Part shown: in pieces, positions 25,888 through 39,642 of the stretch
Numbering within the stretch: position 1 is the first letter of the stretch
Layout of the letters: each line of letters begins with the position of its first letter
NCBI RefSeq assembly: GCF_018691265.1
Contig: NW_024881316.1
Location: 9,422,819-9,486,818, forward strand
DNA length: 64,000 nt
DNA from: Tyto alba
Taxonomy: Eukaryota > Chordata > Aves > Strigiformes > Tytonidae
Direction: 5' to 3'
Position numbers and translations under genes: made by a program
The notes under the pieces: model-generated
Told to the model about the DNA's origin: nothing
The model's input: only the letters and a program-made list of their open reading frames with translations
The model's database searches: none

Positions 25888-28800
25888 TAGTTGGGTCCTA
25901 TGATCATAACATAGGGTTAAATGTAGAAGAGGATACTGGCTTACCATTAGGTTTGTCCCTGGCTGGTTTAGGAAAAAAATAAAAAATATAATTAACTGGT
26001 AGAGACTGACGAGATAGGCCTCCTGGCACCACACACTTAAATTCAAGACTTATTATGATAGTAATCCAGTTTTTGATCTCAGCTTTTCAGTCTTTGGATG
26101 AGATTTAGTTCCTAAAGTGGGGTAGGCAACAAAAGTACTAATGCTCTACCTGCAAATCTAGGTCAAATAGGACATGATGAGCCAGAGTTAGTATGACCAA
26201 TAACAACAGACTCTTCTTGGAGGACTAAGGTTAGCAGGAGTTTCTGTACTGTTTAAAGCCAGTTAGGATATGATTTGGCCAAGACTGTCACATATTTAAT
26301 ACTGTGGGAAATTTATACCAAAGTAACTTCATCAGTTAAGGATAAAATTGAATGGTTGCAACTCCTATAGACAGGTTTATATCACCATTAGTCATAGTTT
26401 AAATAAGAGCTTGGAGATTTCAGAAATTAGAAATGGAATATTAAAAATGCATGAAATCAAATCTTTCCTGTTCTTGTCACAGGGATTATTAGAAAGACAA
26501 GGTTTAAACCTAACTTTTATTTTCTTTTTGTGGTCTGCTTTTATGTATAGTTTCCCATTTTGGCTAGGCATGAACCAAATATTTATCAAGGTATAATTCT
26601 GCCCCTCCCACACATAAAAATAATAAATATATAAAAACCAAAACCCCTAAACCATCACATCCTAAAAGAAAAGAGAATGAGAAGGTCAGAAAGCAAATCA
26701 TTTGCAGAATTGTGAACAGAACTCATTTTCAAGGCTCCCAATTCAGTGTCATGGCCTTTACTTTCTGCTGCTCTTTTGACAGTCCTGGAGGTAAAAGAAG
26801 AAAAATGACATAAAATACCAGTTACTTTTTTACACCGTTGGAAATCAGGATAATTTAATTTGTAAATTTTAATTATGCCCTAATTTTCTACATATCTGTT
26901 CAGCACTCTTGACTAAACAAAGCTTGATTAAGTTTAATACAACACAATTTCCATAAGTATTCAAAAACTTTTTTCTCTGGATATAACAGATCCTTTAAAT
27001 ATTTGATGTGTATTTCATCTAGACTAAGCCTATTACCATCTACAGGGCATTAACATACTTTGTACAATTCATTCCAAAGACCCAATTCAAAAAGTGAGAC
27101 TTGTTTGCATGCTACAAAATATGACAAGAAACCTATGATTATTATTTTTGGCTGTTCTTTAACATATTGACTATTAATGAAATATAATTGGGTAATATTT
27201 TTCCAACATAGGACCTGGGGCTCAATTTGTTATAATTTTGCCAAACTTAAATCCACTATGCTGAAATTTGCTGTGGCAGATATTTGGTTCACAACAGACA
27301 ACAAATTTCACCAAATGTGAGCAACTAAAGAATGACAACCTATCCCCCTATTGCTACTATCACTTACTCAATCATCTCATATGTGAATAATGAATATTTT
27401 TTAAAAAACTTTTCAGTGCATGCATTATTTCTTATGTAAAACATAGATAATACTATTCCACAGACTTGCAAGGACATGTGAAAGTGGATTTGCAGCTCTC
27501 TGGGAAGTCTTAAAAAAGTATACTGATGATTGATTACCTTAAGAACAAGTCCACATCTCTCTACAGATAGAATCTGACCAAAGGCCACTGACTAATGCGT
27601 GTTCTCTAAGCATCAGATACAGAAGGAGTCTCATAGAAAAAAATAGCATATGATCACTTTAATTACAGTGATAGGAAATTAACAGGTCTTAATTAAAGAT
27701 GCAGAGGCAAACAGATTTCTTTATGGTTGAGGAGTGTGCCTTTGCAGACTTAGTAGTATTGTTTTGCCATAAATTTTTCTGAGTATACATTCCAGGACAA
27801 TATATTATTCCTCAAATATTTTACATATAAAATTTGCAGTTTGGAAAAAACTATCTCTCTGAGCATCAGTTCATAAATACTTTTTGTGCTATCTCAGCTA
27901 AAACATGACTACATTAGATTGATTAGTATTCTGCCTTTATGTTCTCATCTAGCTTCTATAATAAAGTATAATCCAACTGCATGTTCCATGAATTTAAGAT
28001 CAGTTATTCATGTGCATACTACATCAGTGTATCCCAACTGAGGGAACGGAAGAAAAGGAAGAAGGGTAAAATGGAGAAAGTTATTGACTTAATATCAGTC
28101 AAGTCATCTGATGTGACTTTCCTCCCATCTTCAGTGTGCTCCAGGGACTCTGGATGAAATAATATATGGTCCCCACTTGCTTTTCATCTTTCTTCCCAGA
28201 GTAGCTTCTAATGCCAGTAACAAGAGGAATGAATCATAATCAGAAAGCTGAAAGTTTAAGAAACTTCCCTCAGATGAAAGTTTGTCTCTTCAGCTTCAAC
28301 AGTATTCAAATAAACTATGCATATTTGCAAACCAGGCTAGTTTCCTGTCTTCAAACTAAATCCGAAATCCACAGAAAACAAGGAAGAGGGAAGGAAAAGG
28401 AATGAGCAGAATATGCACAAACACTATTCAGAAAGAACAGGTATTCTTTCTGGCTGCCTTCTCAGTAGTGTATCTGAGAGAAGAATGAGAAACTACTATT
28501 TCAATAGAACAATCTTGAGAAGCATTTTACATTCAAAAGTTTGAATGGTGTTCATTTATTTAGTTCAAAAAGTTTATTCATTAGATAATACCATAGTTAG
28601 TATATACGTAACAAAGCTAACTTACCTAAAACAACTTCTCTGGTATTCCAGGTCAGGTGAAACAGTCGTAACTGCTTTTTCCATTTGTACACTGAGCAGT
28701 TCTAGGGAGCCACCTCAAAAATGCAACCTTAATCCTTATTTTTGTCTACAAAGACTAGCTAACCTGGGTATTTTCTTCGAAACCAGTGGAATATTAAAAG

Positions 28801-29848
28801 TCATGTGGTAGATGTAGTCAACTGTAGATTTAAACTCCTTGGGGGGTGGGTGCTTAAACATAGGTGTCTAGTCTCATTTGAGACATCCTACAACATTCAA
28901 AACACATATGTGCACCTGGTGGATTTGCACAGGAATTAGGGGACATCTGTGATTTTCAAATGCAACAGATGCAAAGCAGGTGATATAATTTAGGCAGGGA
29001 TGTGTGAGCAACTGAATCATGAGCAGGAGCTTGTATATGAGTCATTTTATTTGTATGGAATATGGAAAGATGCCTTTGGAGTACATCTGCAAAGAAAGTG
29101 ATAATACATTACTATAACAAGCATCAAGGTTACAAATTTTTCTCTTCGAATTGTGTAATATTAGAAGCTTTTTATAATTTTATTTTAAATAAATATGTCT
29201 TTTGATAGTTCTTAGTCCATTTACTAAGGTACAGACATAAATAATGGCAAGTGGGCATTCCACCCTTTCTGACTTAGAATAAAATTGTTTCCACTAAATT
29301 ACACCAAATAAAATATGGTAAGGATCTGAAGCTGGGTCTCTGGTGCCTTAGGTGTCCTTGTCTTTGTCTTCCCCTGAAAATGCCATGGATCCAGCTATCT
29401 CTATACAAAATAACTCAGCTTTGATAAAACAGCAAATTTTGACCAATATATGACTTGGCTTCTGTGTTTAGTTTTTAAAATATCAATACTTTCCAGATCT
29501 GGCCAAAGAAATGTTTAAGAAGTTAATAGAACTCTACATTAAATTTCTTAAAGCTTGAACAGTTAAAGAAACTATGTGTTCCAAATGTATGCCATTTTGG
29601 TTATATTTAATACTTAAATTAAACAAGACTTACAATATAGCAGCTATAATGCACTCAGAACATTTCTATTATCATCCCTGTACCTTCCATAACTCTTTCC
29701 AATTGTGCTTTACCAATTTACCACTGTGCTTTGGCTTGTTTTGTTTTAAATTGAAAACAACTAACAACTTACTTTTAATTTGAGTTTGGAGTTGCTTGCC
29801 TTGAGCTAATTTGTGTCACAGATTTAACATTTAAATACAGATTTTTAT
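25888..29848. other. Noncoding stretch
   Basis: No gene is supported. The first 450 bases (to about 26330) continue the unusual wording seen left of the CR1, with AGGGTTAAATG, GGTTTAGG, AAGGTTAGCAGG and GCCAGTTAGG words. They may be the other half of the repeat interrupted by the CR1. The remainder is ordinary AT-rich sequence. Confidence 0.55.
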
Positions 29849-30048
29849 ATTATTTATTGTTAATTAAAATATTTAATTTATATCCAACAAACATTTTTAC
29901 TGAAAAGTTAAGTAATAAATACTTAAATCAAGTGTTAGTTAAATGTAAGTTATTTATTGTTAATTTAAATATTTAATTTACAACCAAGAAACATTTTTAC
30001 TGAAAAGTTAAGTAATAAATACTTAAATCAAGTGTTAGTTAAATGTAA
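29849..30048. repeat. Tandem duplication of a 100-bp unit
   Basis: Two adjacent copies (29849-29948 and 29949-30048) differ at about four positions, so identity is near 96 percent. The unit is very AT-rich and contains TATTTATTGTTAAT, ATATTTAATTTA, ACATTTTTACTG and AGTGTTAGTT words. The differences cluster near the start of the unit (one base near 29866 and three near 29881-29888). High identity suggests a recent event. Copy number may vary between individuals. Confidence 0.95.
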
Positions 30049-32925
30049 ATTTGTTTTCTTAATGTGAATGGCAGGAAACATTGGCCATTTATAAGAGGTT
30101 TCTGGGAGAAAGACTAACAGATTACAGATCTTCACATTGTGACCAGACAGAAAGAATTTGAATCCATCTATTTCTTTATGTACAATTTAGAAGCTTTAGT
30201 TTGTTCATATCTGTCACAATATAATTCTATTAAACACCTAGATGAAGAAATTAGAGTAATTTAATTTTGCAGTTTAAATTATGATTTGCCAGATTACTTC
30301 AAATCAAAAGGAAAATCCTGAGGAAAACATATTTCTGACAGGCATATCATAGGAAAAATGTTGATGAGAAAACATGGAAGAAGTACAAAAATTCTGCTTT
30401 CTTCCAGGTAAAAGGAAAATTGAGGGAAGCAAGGAAGAGCTAGACCCTTTCTCTAACAGCACAGATCTCTCTTGAAAAGCAGTTGCGTGAAGATGTGCTA
30501 GTTCCTGCAAAAAGAAACGAAGGCTGTATATGGATGAAGAACTAAGGGATGGAGGGGAAACTAGTTGCTGTGAGTAGTATTTTTTCTGCTCTTTTCACTT
30601 GAACAGCACAAAATCAGTGAGTTATCATTACAAAGCAGTGTTTTCCTATTGCATTGTGATAAAAAGCTGCAGAGATGCCTTGACAGGGTGCTAAAATATT
30701 CCCTGCAGAGTTCTTTTGTGAAAGTTGATGTTACTTCCTACCATTCTGCACTAGAAAGACCACTTGAGCGAACTAGGTACAACACCTCAGTGAAATGCTG
30801 ATGGGTCATGAATAATTTCAGAAAATATCTCCAAAATAGTATTTGAATAGACAGAAATAAGGAACAGCTAGGGCTGAATTTCAGTCTGGGGTCTCCTCAT
30901 ACTCCTCAGTGTCAGTTGCAGCAGCAGAAAGATGAAATTACACTAATTGTAATCATAGTGTAGCAGTTCAGGATTTCCCAGCCATCACACAATTCTGTCA
31001 AAGTGCAGAACAGTGAGCCTTCATAGCTAATCCAAGCTCACTCCACCAACCGCCAGCTACAAACCTGCATATGATCCTGCCAATAAAAGCTCAGCCTAAC
31101 ACTAGTGCTTGTAGCCCCCTACAGCCTGGCACCCTGTGATATAATCCCACTTCTATTTCCCACGGAAAAGAAGACTCCATCATATGCCTGTTGGTGCATA
31201 TGTGCTTTGATAAAACTTATAAATACTGGACATTTACTCTTGTGCAGAGTTGAAAATACGAAATGGATCTGACAGGCTTGAGAAAAAAGTAACAAAGTCC
31301 AACTGGAAGCAAATTACTTGTTCAGAGTCTTCAGACATAAGATTATGCTCACATGGCTATTGTTTTGAGTTGAATAAAACTAGACATGAACATTGTTATA
31401 AGAATAAGCCAGTACTATTATCTTCTGACATATAAATGCGCTTCTTTGGAAATAATAAAAAAAAAAAAGATAGAGTTTTAATGAGACAGTCAAGAACTGA
31501 AATGCAATTTAGAAAAGCAATTGAAAGCAAAGAGACTGAAGGAAAAAACAAGGAGAAGGAATGAAAAATGATACTTTAGTATGAAATAAAATTGAAAAGG
31601 GAGCAAAAAACAGTGAAAAGAGTGTGGTTATTAGAAGGTCAGCAACCCTCAAAATAAAAGCTAGATATAGAAATAGGGAGAAAATTCAGGAGTGGACAGT
31701 CTTTCAGGCAAGTAAATTTGTGTAGTATATAGTATGTGTAAAAACTATTGATAAATTTGGAAAGCTGACCAGCTAGGACACCATTTTATAATCCTGATAG
31801 AAATGCTGCCTCTAGCTAACACAATATGGTGAATTAGCACTCTGGATTGTAAAGCAAGAAAGAAATAAGAATGAGACCAGAATTTCAAGAAATTCTGAAC
31901 ATGCTTCTAGTTAGATTCAAATGGGGAGTAGAGCTGTTCAGATTTCATCTTGTACCATTTTACAAAACTCTTGTCTTTCTCCAGTAGCTATTTTCCATAT
32001 GGTCGTCTATCCTGTTGATATCGTTTCTTATTCCTGGTACATCACTTAAACATTTTAAACATAAAACCCAAAATGTATAAACATATAAAATAGTAGTAAC
32101 TCTGACCTATAAAATAGAAATTAAGGTATTTCATAATTAAGAAGACACTATCCATGGTCATGACATAAAAAGTAACTCCTGTAGATACACAAATGCACTT
32201 ATACCTGTTTTAGGGAAAGCACATTATCAGCAAAACAGAACAAAAGTAAAGAAAATAAGATGGCTGTGTAAAGAGATATCTCTCTACTGCTGTGTTTTTT
32301 TAACCAGCAAGTAAGATGTATGTAACAAAGGAGAGCACTTTGATCTGTTCGGGTTATTGTTCCTCTTGCCAGAGACAGTTTCTATCATAAGCAACATCTT
32401 TAGACAGTTCTGATGTGATTTTTACCACCATATAGAGTTTTCTTTTTCCCATCTGTAAAAAAACACATTAAAAATAAAATAAAACACATCAGTTCTGCAG
32501 CTGCACACTAAATAACAGGCTAAATGGCTTTAATTTAGGTGACAAATTGGTATAATAATGTAATGTCATCCTCAGAGACTGCCTCAACAAGCAACTGACC
32601 CCTTGAAAAAGGAGAAGTTATAATCACTTTTTTCTTTGGAAATCTCTCAAAACTTGCCTTGAACTTTATTCATTTTTCTTCTTTGCTGTTAGCATCTCAG
32701 TAGAGTGACATGGAGCCCAATATCACATCTCTGACTACTAAGAGAGCTTTAACATTGTGTACATCAGTGAAAAAAAAGACTCAGTGTGTGAATCTGCAGA
32801 TGTTTCTGAACCTCAAATGTTTTGTAATATGGCGATTGCAATATGAAACAAATGGTTTCTGGTGCCCCCCATTCCAACAGCTGTTACTTGAGCATGCATT
32901 TTTACCTCTAATGCTAATTTTAATT

Positions 32926-32987
32926 GGTTTGGGTTTGTTTGTTTGTTTGTTTGTTTTTCTTGTTTGTTTTCTTGTTTGTTTGTTTTT
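32926..32987 (+). repeat. (GTTT)n microsatellite
   Basis: GTTT units are interrupted twice by CTTGTTT/TTTCTT variants. It is the same motif class as the AAAC array at 17877 but on the opposite strand. A 96-codon plus-strand frame ends in its translation and is not evidence for a gene. Confidence 0.93.
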
Positions 32988-35900
32988 AATCAGTGAATGA
33001 AACGTATATGAATTAAAAAACAATACAGTGGCTGATCAGATGAACCTGGCTTAACCCAGAACACCTTCCCAATAAGTCTGGACCAACCACCTCTTTTGTG
33101 GCATTTTTAACAGGCTGTTCTTGCTCTTGGCTGTGGTGGTCAAGACACAATGAGGATTAAAAATATCCTACAAAAATGAAAGCAAGATCCCAACTGAATT
33201 GCAAGCTACTATGTCAAATGTTAATATTAGGGGCTACTACTTTTCTTTTAGAGAAGTGAAATTTAGCCATTAGCTGTGAATAAAGGCATGCATATTACTT
33301 TTTAAATTGGATCTGATTTAATTACATTCTATCCCATTTTCAATTCTCTATCATTAGTTTTAGGTAAAAGGCTTTGAATTTCTGTTCTTACAAGGCAGCT
33401 CTCTGTCACTTAAATGATCATGATTTCACGTAAGTATGGATGAGCACAAAAAGGGGAAAAGCTAAAAATAATTTGCCCAGCACCTCAGTACCCTCTGACA
33501 TACCTATGAAGAAATTCTCTTTGGAGATTAACACTGATGATATCTGATGATATCAGCATTCATTTTGAAAGGAATTCTGACATACCATTGATGTATCTCA
33601 ATGCTTTGTCATATCATTCCTTTCTAGATGGTGTTTTTATGATCTTTTTATGAAAAGGATGAGCCCATGAGGGAGAAGTTCCACCACCAGAATTGACAGA
33701 GCAGCCAAGAAAACTTCAGTCCCAGTGTGGGTGCCTCTGTCAGTCCCACTAATCAACAGGGGCTCTGAGATACCTTATGGTCCCCAACTTGTTCAGAAAT
33801 TGTTCTTAGGCAGGGAATTTATGAAGATCTGCCTCATTTTTTATCTACAGCTCTTACAAAGAACTATATGCCATACTATTCTGATTAACTTTGGGCACCA
33901 CATTTTTTTTTTTTTTGCACAGTGGGATATGATCTGGCCCGTGAAATTTAGCAGAGCTTGCAAGATTAAATCCCAGCATACCCTCTTCTGTTATAAAATC
34001 TACTCACATAAACCAGTAGAGACTGGTCCTCCACATTTTTTTTCCCTACTGGCTGTATTAATCAAAAGTTCATCCTAGGTCAGTAAAGGAGAAATGATGC
34101 TATCACAAAATCTCAGCTAGTTTTGCAAAAGGAAAATTTATAAGAAGTAAATACATGTTCCTTTCAGACTTTCTGCAGAATTATTTGAGCACAATGTGTG
34201 TTACAGGTTTTTGTTTTGCTTTTTTTTTTATTTATTTTCAGTTATGACTTTGAACTAAGAAATAAAAATCTTCTAAATAAATGGTAAGAAAAAATGCTTA
34301 AGGCAATTTACTTTTACTGAGAAAATTTTTTTCTTAAATCTTTCTTAGGTGTCCTCCTTGTGAATAGTGTGTACATGTCTGCTTTCATAATATATCTTTA
34401 CTTTGGCTAAATCACTAGTTTTCAAGAAAAAAGTAAGGATTAGTTTACCTTTAATGTTGGCATTGGGAAAAAAAAATAACCGGTGGATAGAGATTACTAC
34501 TTTTAATATGTTTTCCCTTTGGTGTCAATTATTTCAAATCCAGGTTTCACTTATTTCTATAAAAGTGTGGTAGTCATTTAGACCATGAATACCCTTAAAG
34601 AGATCAAAGACTACCAGAAGATTGATATATGCTGCAAAAATATATTCTTTTGCTTTCACTTATTCTTCACAGACTCTTAAAGCAAAAGTTATCAGAGCCT
34701 ACTACCAGCAAAAGAAGTGAACACTTTGGCCTCTTTAACTCTTTGGACTTTAGATTAGAGCAAAATCACTACAACGTAAAATAAACTGCCTACAGGTAAA
34801 AAGCCTGAGAACATAGGTGTCCATCCTATTTTTAGAATAGAAATGTAATCCTAATATACTGAAATTATATTTGACTCATCAGTCAGGATAAAAGAGATTG
34901 TTTAAGCTCTGGGCTCTGCTGAGATCTGAGATTTTGTTCTGAGCCTTCAGAAAACCCAAGACCTTGCAAATTCATTTTCTTATGACAGAAATCCCTCCTG
35001 TCAGTTAGTGTAGAGTAAGCACTGCAATGGTCAGAACTCCAGCAAGTTTTCGATGTCATAAACATTAGCACCAACACTTTTCCTGCTGATACATTTTAAT
35101 GGTGACACTCATCATCCTCAGTTTCTGATGTCTATTAATTGTGTGTTTGAATGCTTAAAAATTAGTAGTCACTTCTAAAGACCTGGTTGTATTTATTATG
35201 CATCATCTGCAAGTTAGCTGCATGCATCTGATGCTGCATTTAAGTAAATTGTCTCTATATCAAGGACTTTACAACCTAGTGCATAGATAAAACAGTTTAG
35301 GTACATAATATGCCAAATGGTGATGTATCTATAGGCTACATAAATGTTTCTGAGAAAGAAGCAGAAGAGAAAGATAGCATGGAAAAAATGTGCTCATGCA
35401 GGATTAAAGAGCTGAGAAGACGCTTCTTGACAGAGGAAGAAAGAGAACAAATCCAGTAAGTCTCAAGTCGTACTGCATAGGGAAAAGAAGCCACTAAGTA
35501 CTACAAAAGTAAGAATGTACAAAATTTAGGAGACCTCTGAATCCTTGTAAGTCCTGTTTTCTGAGGAAATATTAAATAGGGGTTATGAAGAGCAAAAAAT
35601 TCTGGCAAAAAATATTTCATTTAATAGCTAAAAATATATTTTATAGATCAGTGATAGGTTTAGGATTTTTCTTTTATTTGAATCTACCACTGCAGATGTC
35701 AAATGGAACAACTGATACTTAACCTTACCCCCAAACTGCATATTGGTTCCAAAGGGGATAATGCAATACATTCCATTTCCTTCTTTCACAAACATCTTTG
35801 ATACATGTAATTTCTACTGCAATTACTGCAAGATTCAAGAATCTGTGTAGTGCGAACATCCTTCCCTTCTGACATACTGGACCAGCTGCTGTGTATTGCT

Positions 35901-37134
35901 GCACTCAGTCTTGCAAAATCTTCTTAACACAGCATTTCTAGCAGCCTGCTCATCTATAGAATTGCTGTTCCACAAGAACAGCATTTTAAAACATTATCTG
36001 ACTTAGGAGAGGAAATTTAACTATGCAATTCCCCAGGATCTCCAGTTATTCAAGGAAAGAGGAAAAATAGCCTTCTCGTACTCTTTAGACACCAGGGTGA
36101 AAACACAGGGAGGCTCTGAAGTGACTTTTCTAAAGGACAATCCCTAACATGATGTTTCTGTTGCAGAATCAGCATTTAATTTCAAAATGAACACATTTAA
36201 GAATTTTGGAGTAAAAAATAAATCTGTCATTAAGTTTGTTCTCAAACTGCGACCTGATTTTCTTTCTAGATGCAGAAAAGCAAGTATGTATCTTGTGTAC
36301 CACACAGCTGGTTGCCTGGGAAACTTAGCTAAACTAACAGAGGATCAGTTTCAAACTCTTATTTAATCACTCTAGGCCAGCACAGCATCAAGCAGAACCT
36401 TATCATCTACATCGCTAACCAGTGCTCAGCCCCCTGAATGTCTCACTCTGCCAAATGATGCATCTTTATGTACTACTTCAGGTCTGACATAATCTGAATT
36501 TGTCTTTTCACCAGCTTTGTCTAATCTTACTCGGACTTCTTTAAAAAACTAATTTAGTAGGTTTAGCTGTTTACGAAGAAAAGAATAAAGGGGGAAAAAA
36601 AAGGTAGCTTTTCCTTGCACACAGCTTACAAATTCAAAGTAATTTTATAACACATAAGAAACTCCTATCCTCTCAGCATGCTTCTATTCAAGAACAACAG
36701 CTTCCTACAGAATCTGCCATCTGGACAGCAAAAAGATTAAGATAGTGTAAGAAAGATCTCATTTGAACTATACTAGAAGATGCTAGAGATTGGATTTGTT
36801 TTCACAGCTTCAGTCATCTGAGGAAAAAAAAAATCTAAACAAAGGCACTATCTGGGCTCCCTCTATAATCAAGAGATAAAGAAAATTCTAGAGAGTGCTC
36901 ACCCTGTGTCTCACAAACACCTTGATTTGGATATGTTTGAGTTTAGATGTGTGCAATCTTATATTAAGAGTGCATTTTCTGCATGCAACAAAAATCTTTA
37001 GAGAAGACTGTGACTACTAAGGCATAAATGTCTCTTCACTCTTCCGAAAGTAATGAAGCTCAGTACCACTCCTGAAAAGAATACCAGCTAATACTATCAG
37101 CTTATCTTTATATACTGTCCAAACCCCTGGATGT

Positions 37135-37183
37135 GATTCTCCAGTGTGTGGAGATTCTCCAGTGAGAATCCAGTGATTCTCAC
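37135..37183. repeat. Short direct repeats with embedded hairpin
   Basis: GATTCTCCAGTG occurs at 37135 and 37153, and the related GAATCCAGTG at 37166. The last part forms a perfect 9-bp inverted repeat: GTGAGAATC at 37162-37170 and GATTCTCAC at 37175-37183, with a 4-base loop. Likely a small slippage product with fold-back. Confidence 0.7.
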
Positions 37184-38377
37184 ATAGAGCTTCTAATGAC
37201 CATGCATTTGTAAAATGAATTTGACTTTTCTTTCTAAATTGCTTGCTAGGTATGTAGATAATTAACCATAAAAATATATCTTGGGGAAAATAAATTAGTG
37301 ATAAAGCCAGATGAACACAAACGTATTTATATAATATAAAGGCACTCACTGCTGACTCTAACATACATCTAGGAATCTTATGAAAGCTAAGAAGAACTCT
37401 TTACTGTTTCTTCCCCGAGGCACAATACACGAAGGAGAGAGAAAATTCAGCTATTCAGATGGCTGGGGGAACTGATTTTCTGAAGGATCACTGTGGTTTT
37501 TGCCACTCAGTGTGTCACTGGACACATTTATTTCATAATCATGCTGAACATCTTCTTACTGATGTCACAAGCATTAAGACACTTCCCCTCCCACTAGGGA
37601 ACCAAGACAAGTGCTTCTACATTGCTTTCACCATGCTTTTGAAAACCTCATTAAATTACAGAAGAGGACATTCAATACCCATGAGGAGATAATGTGCCTT
37701 GAAGCACTGACTCATTAAGTAATCTTTATGTATAAATGTCATTAGTTTCCATCTCTTCCAGATGTTCCCCTTAGCCAACAGAACAAGTACAGTTATCAAT
37801 TTCCTAACATTATTCAGAAACATTAATTCACCCTCTTTCCCTACTATGCACATATAATTATAATATACATATAGTTCTATGATGGTTGAATTCAAAGGCT
37901 TAGAGTTGATGTAGGAACTCTAAATAGGTGTTTTCAGTAATTGCACAGTTTATGGCAGGAGTAAAGAATGTGTGACAAATTGGCCTACTACTATCTCCGC
38001 CTTCAGCATTTCCTATGACTGGCTAAACTGGCTTAAATTAAGCACTTTTGTGTATAGCAAACTCCATTTAAAGTCTTATTTAAAAATAAATCCAAATCAA
38101 ATTTGAGGTATATTTACCATTCAGCCACTTGGTTTTACAGTGAGAAAAATTAGTTACTTCCTTCTAACATGTGCTTTTAGCCTCCAAATTAAATGGGTCG
38201 CAGACCAAGTACTTCCATAGATACATAATCCCAACAGAATGTTTTCTGTTTTTAGAACGCATGTCTATTTTTCAGTTTCAGTCCCTGTTGCCAGGTTATC
38301 ATATCTATCCTGTTTCAAATGGTTCATCATCTTTGCCATTGTCAGGGTGGATGATGTATCTCTACTAGGGAAGTACA

Positions 38378-39642
<1,265 letters not shown>

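Larger units (their letters stand above)
30049..38377. other. Noncoding stretch
   Basis: No gene is supported. Single-copy AT-rich sequence with short homopolymers (A run near 31449-31460, T run 33903-33917) and a GTTT array listed separately. The segment about 30870-31160 is relatively GC-balanced and includes an AATAAA word near 31083, but no linked open frame or gene body is visible. Confidence 0.6.

Noticed and set aside
25500..26300. Interstitial telomeric sequence (TTAGGG)n
   Set aside because: GGTTTAG and GGGTTA words occur but never as tandem TTAGGG units.
33725..34078. 117-codon plus-strand frame
   Set aside because: Includes a T-run-derived FFFFFAQ segment and no recognisable domain. 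Treated as chance.
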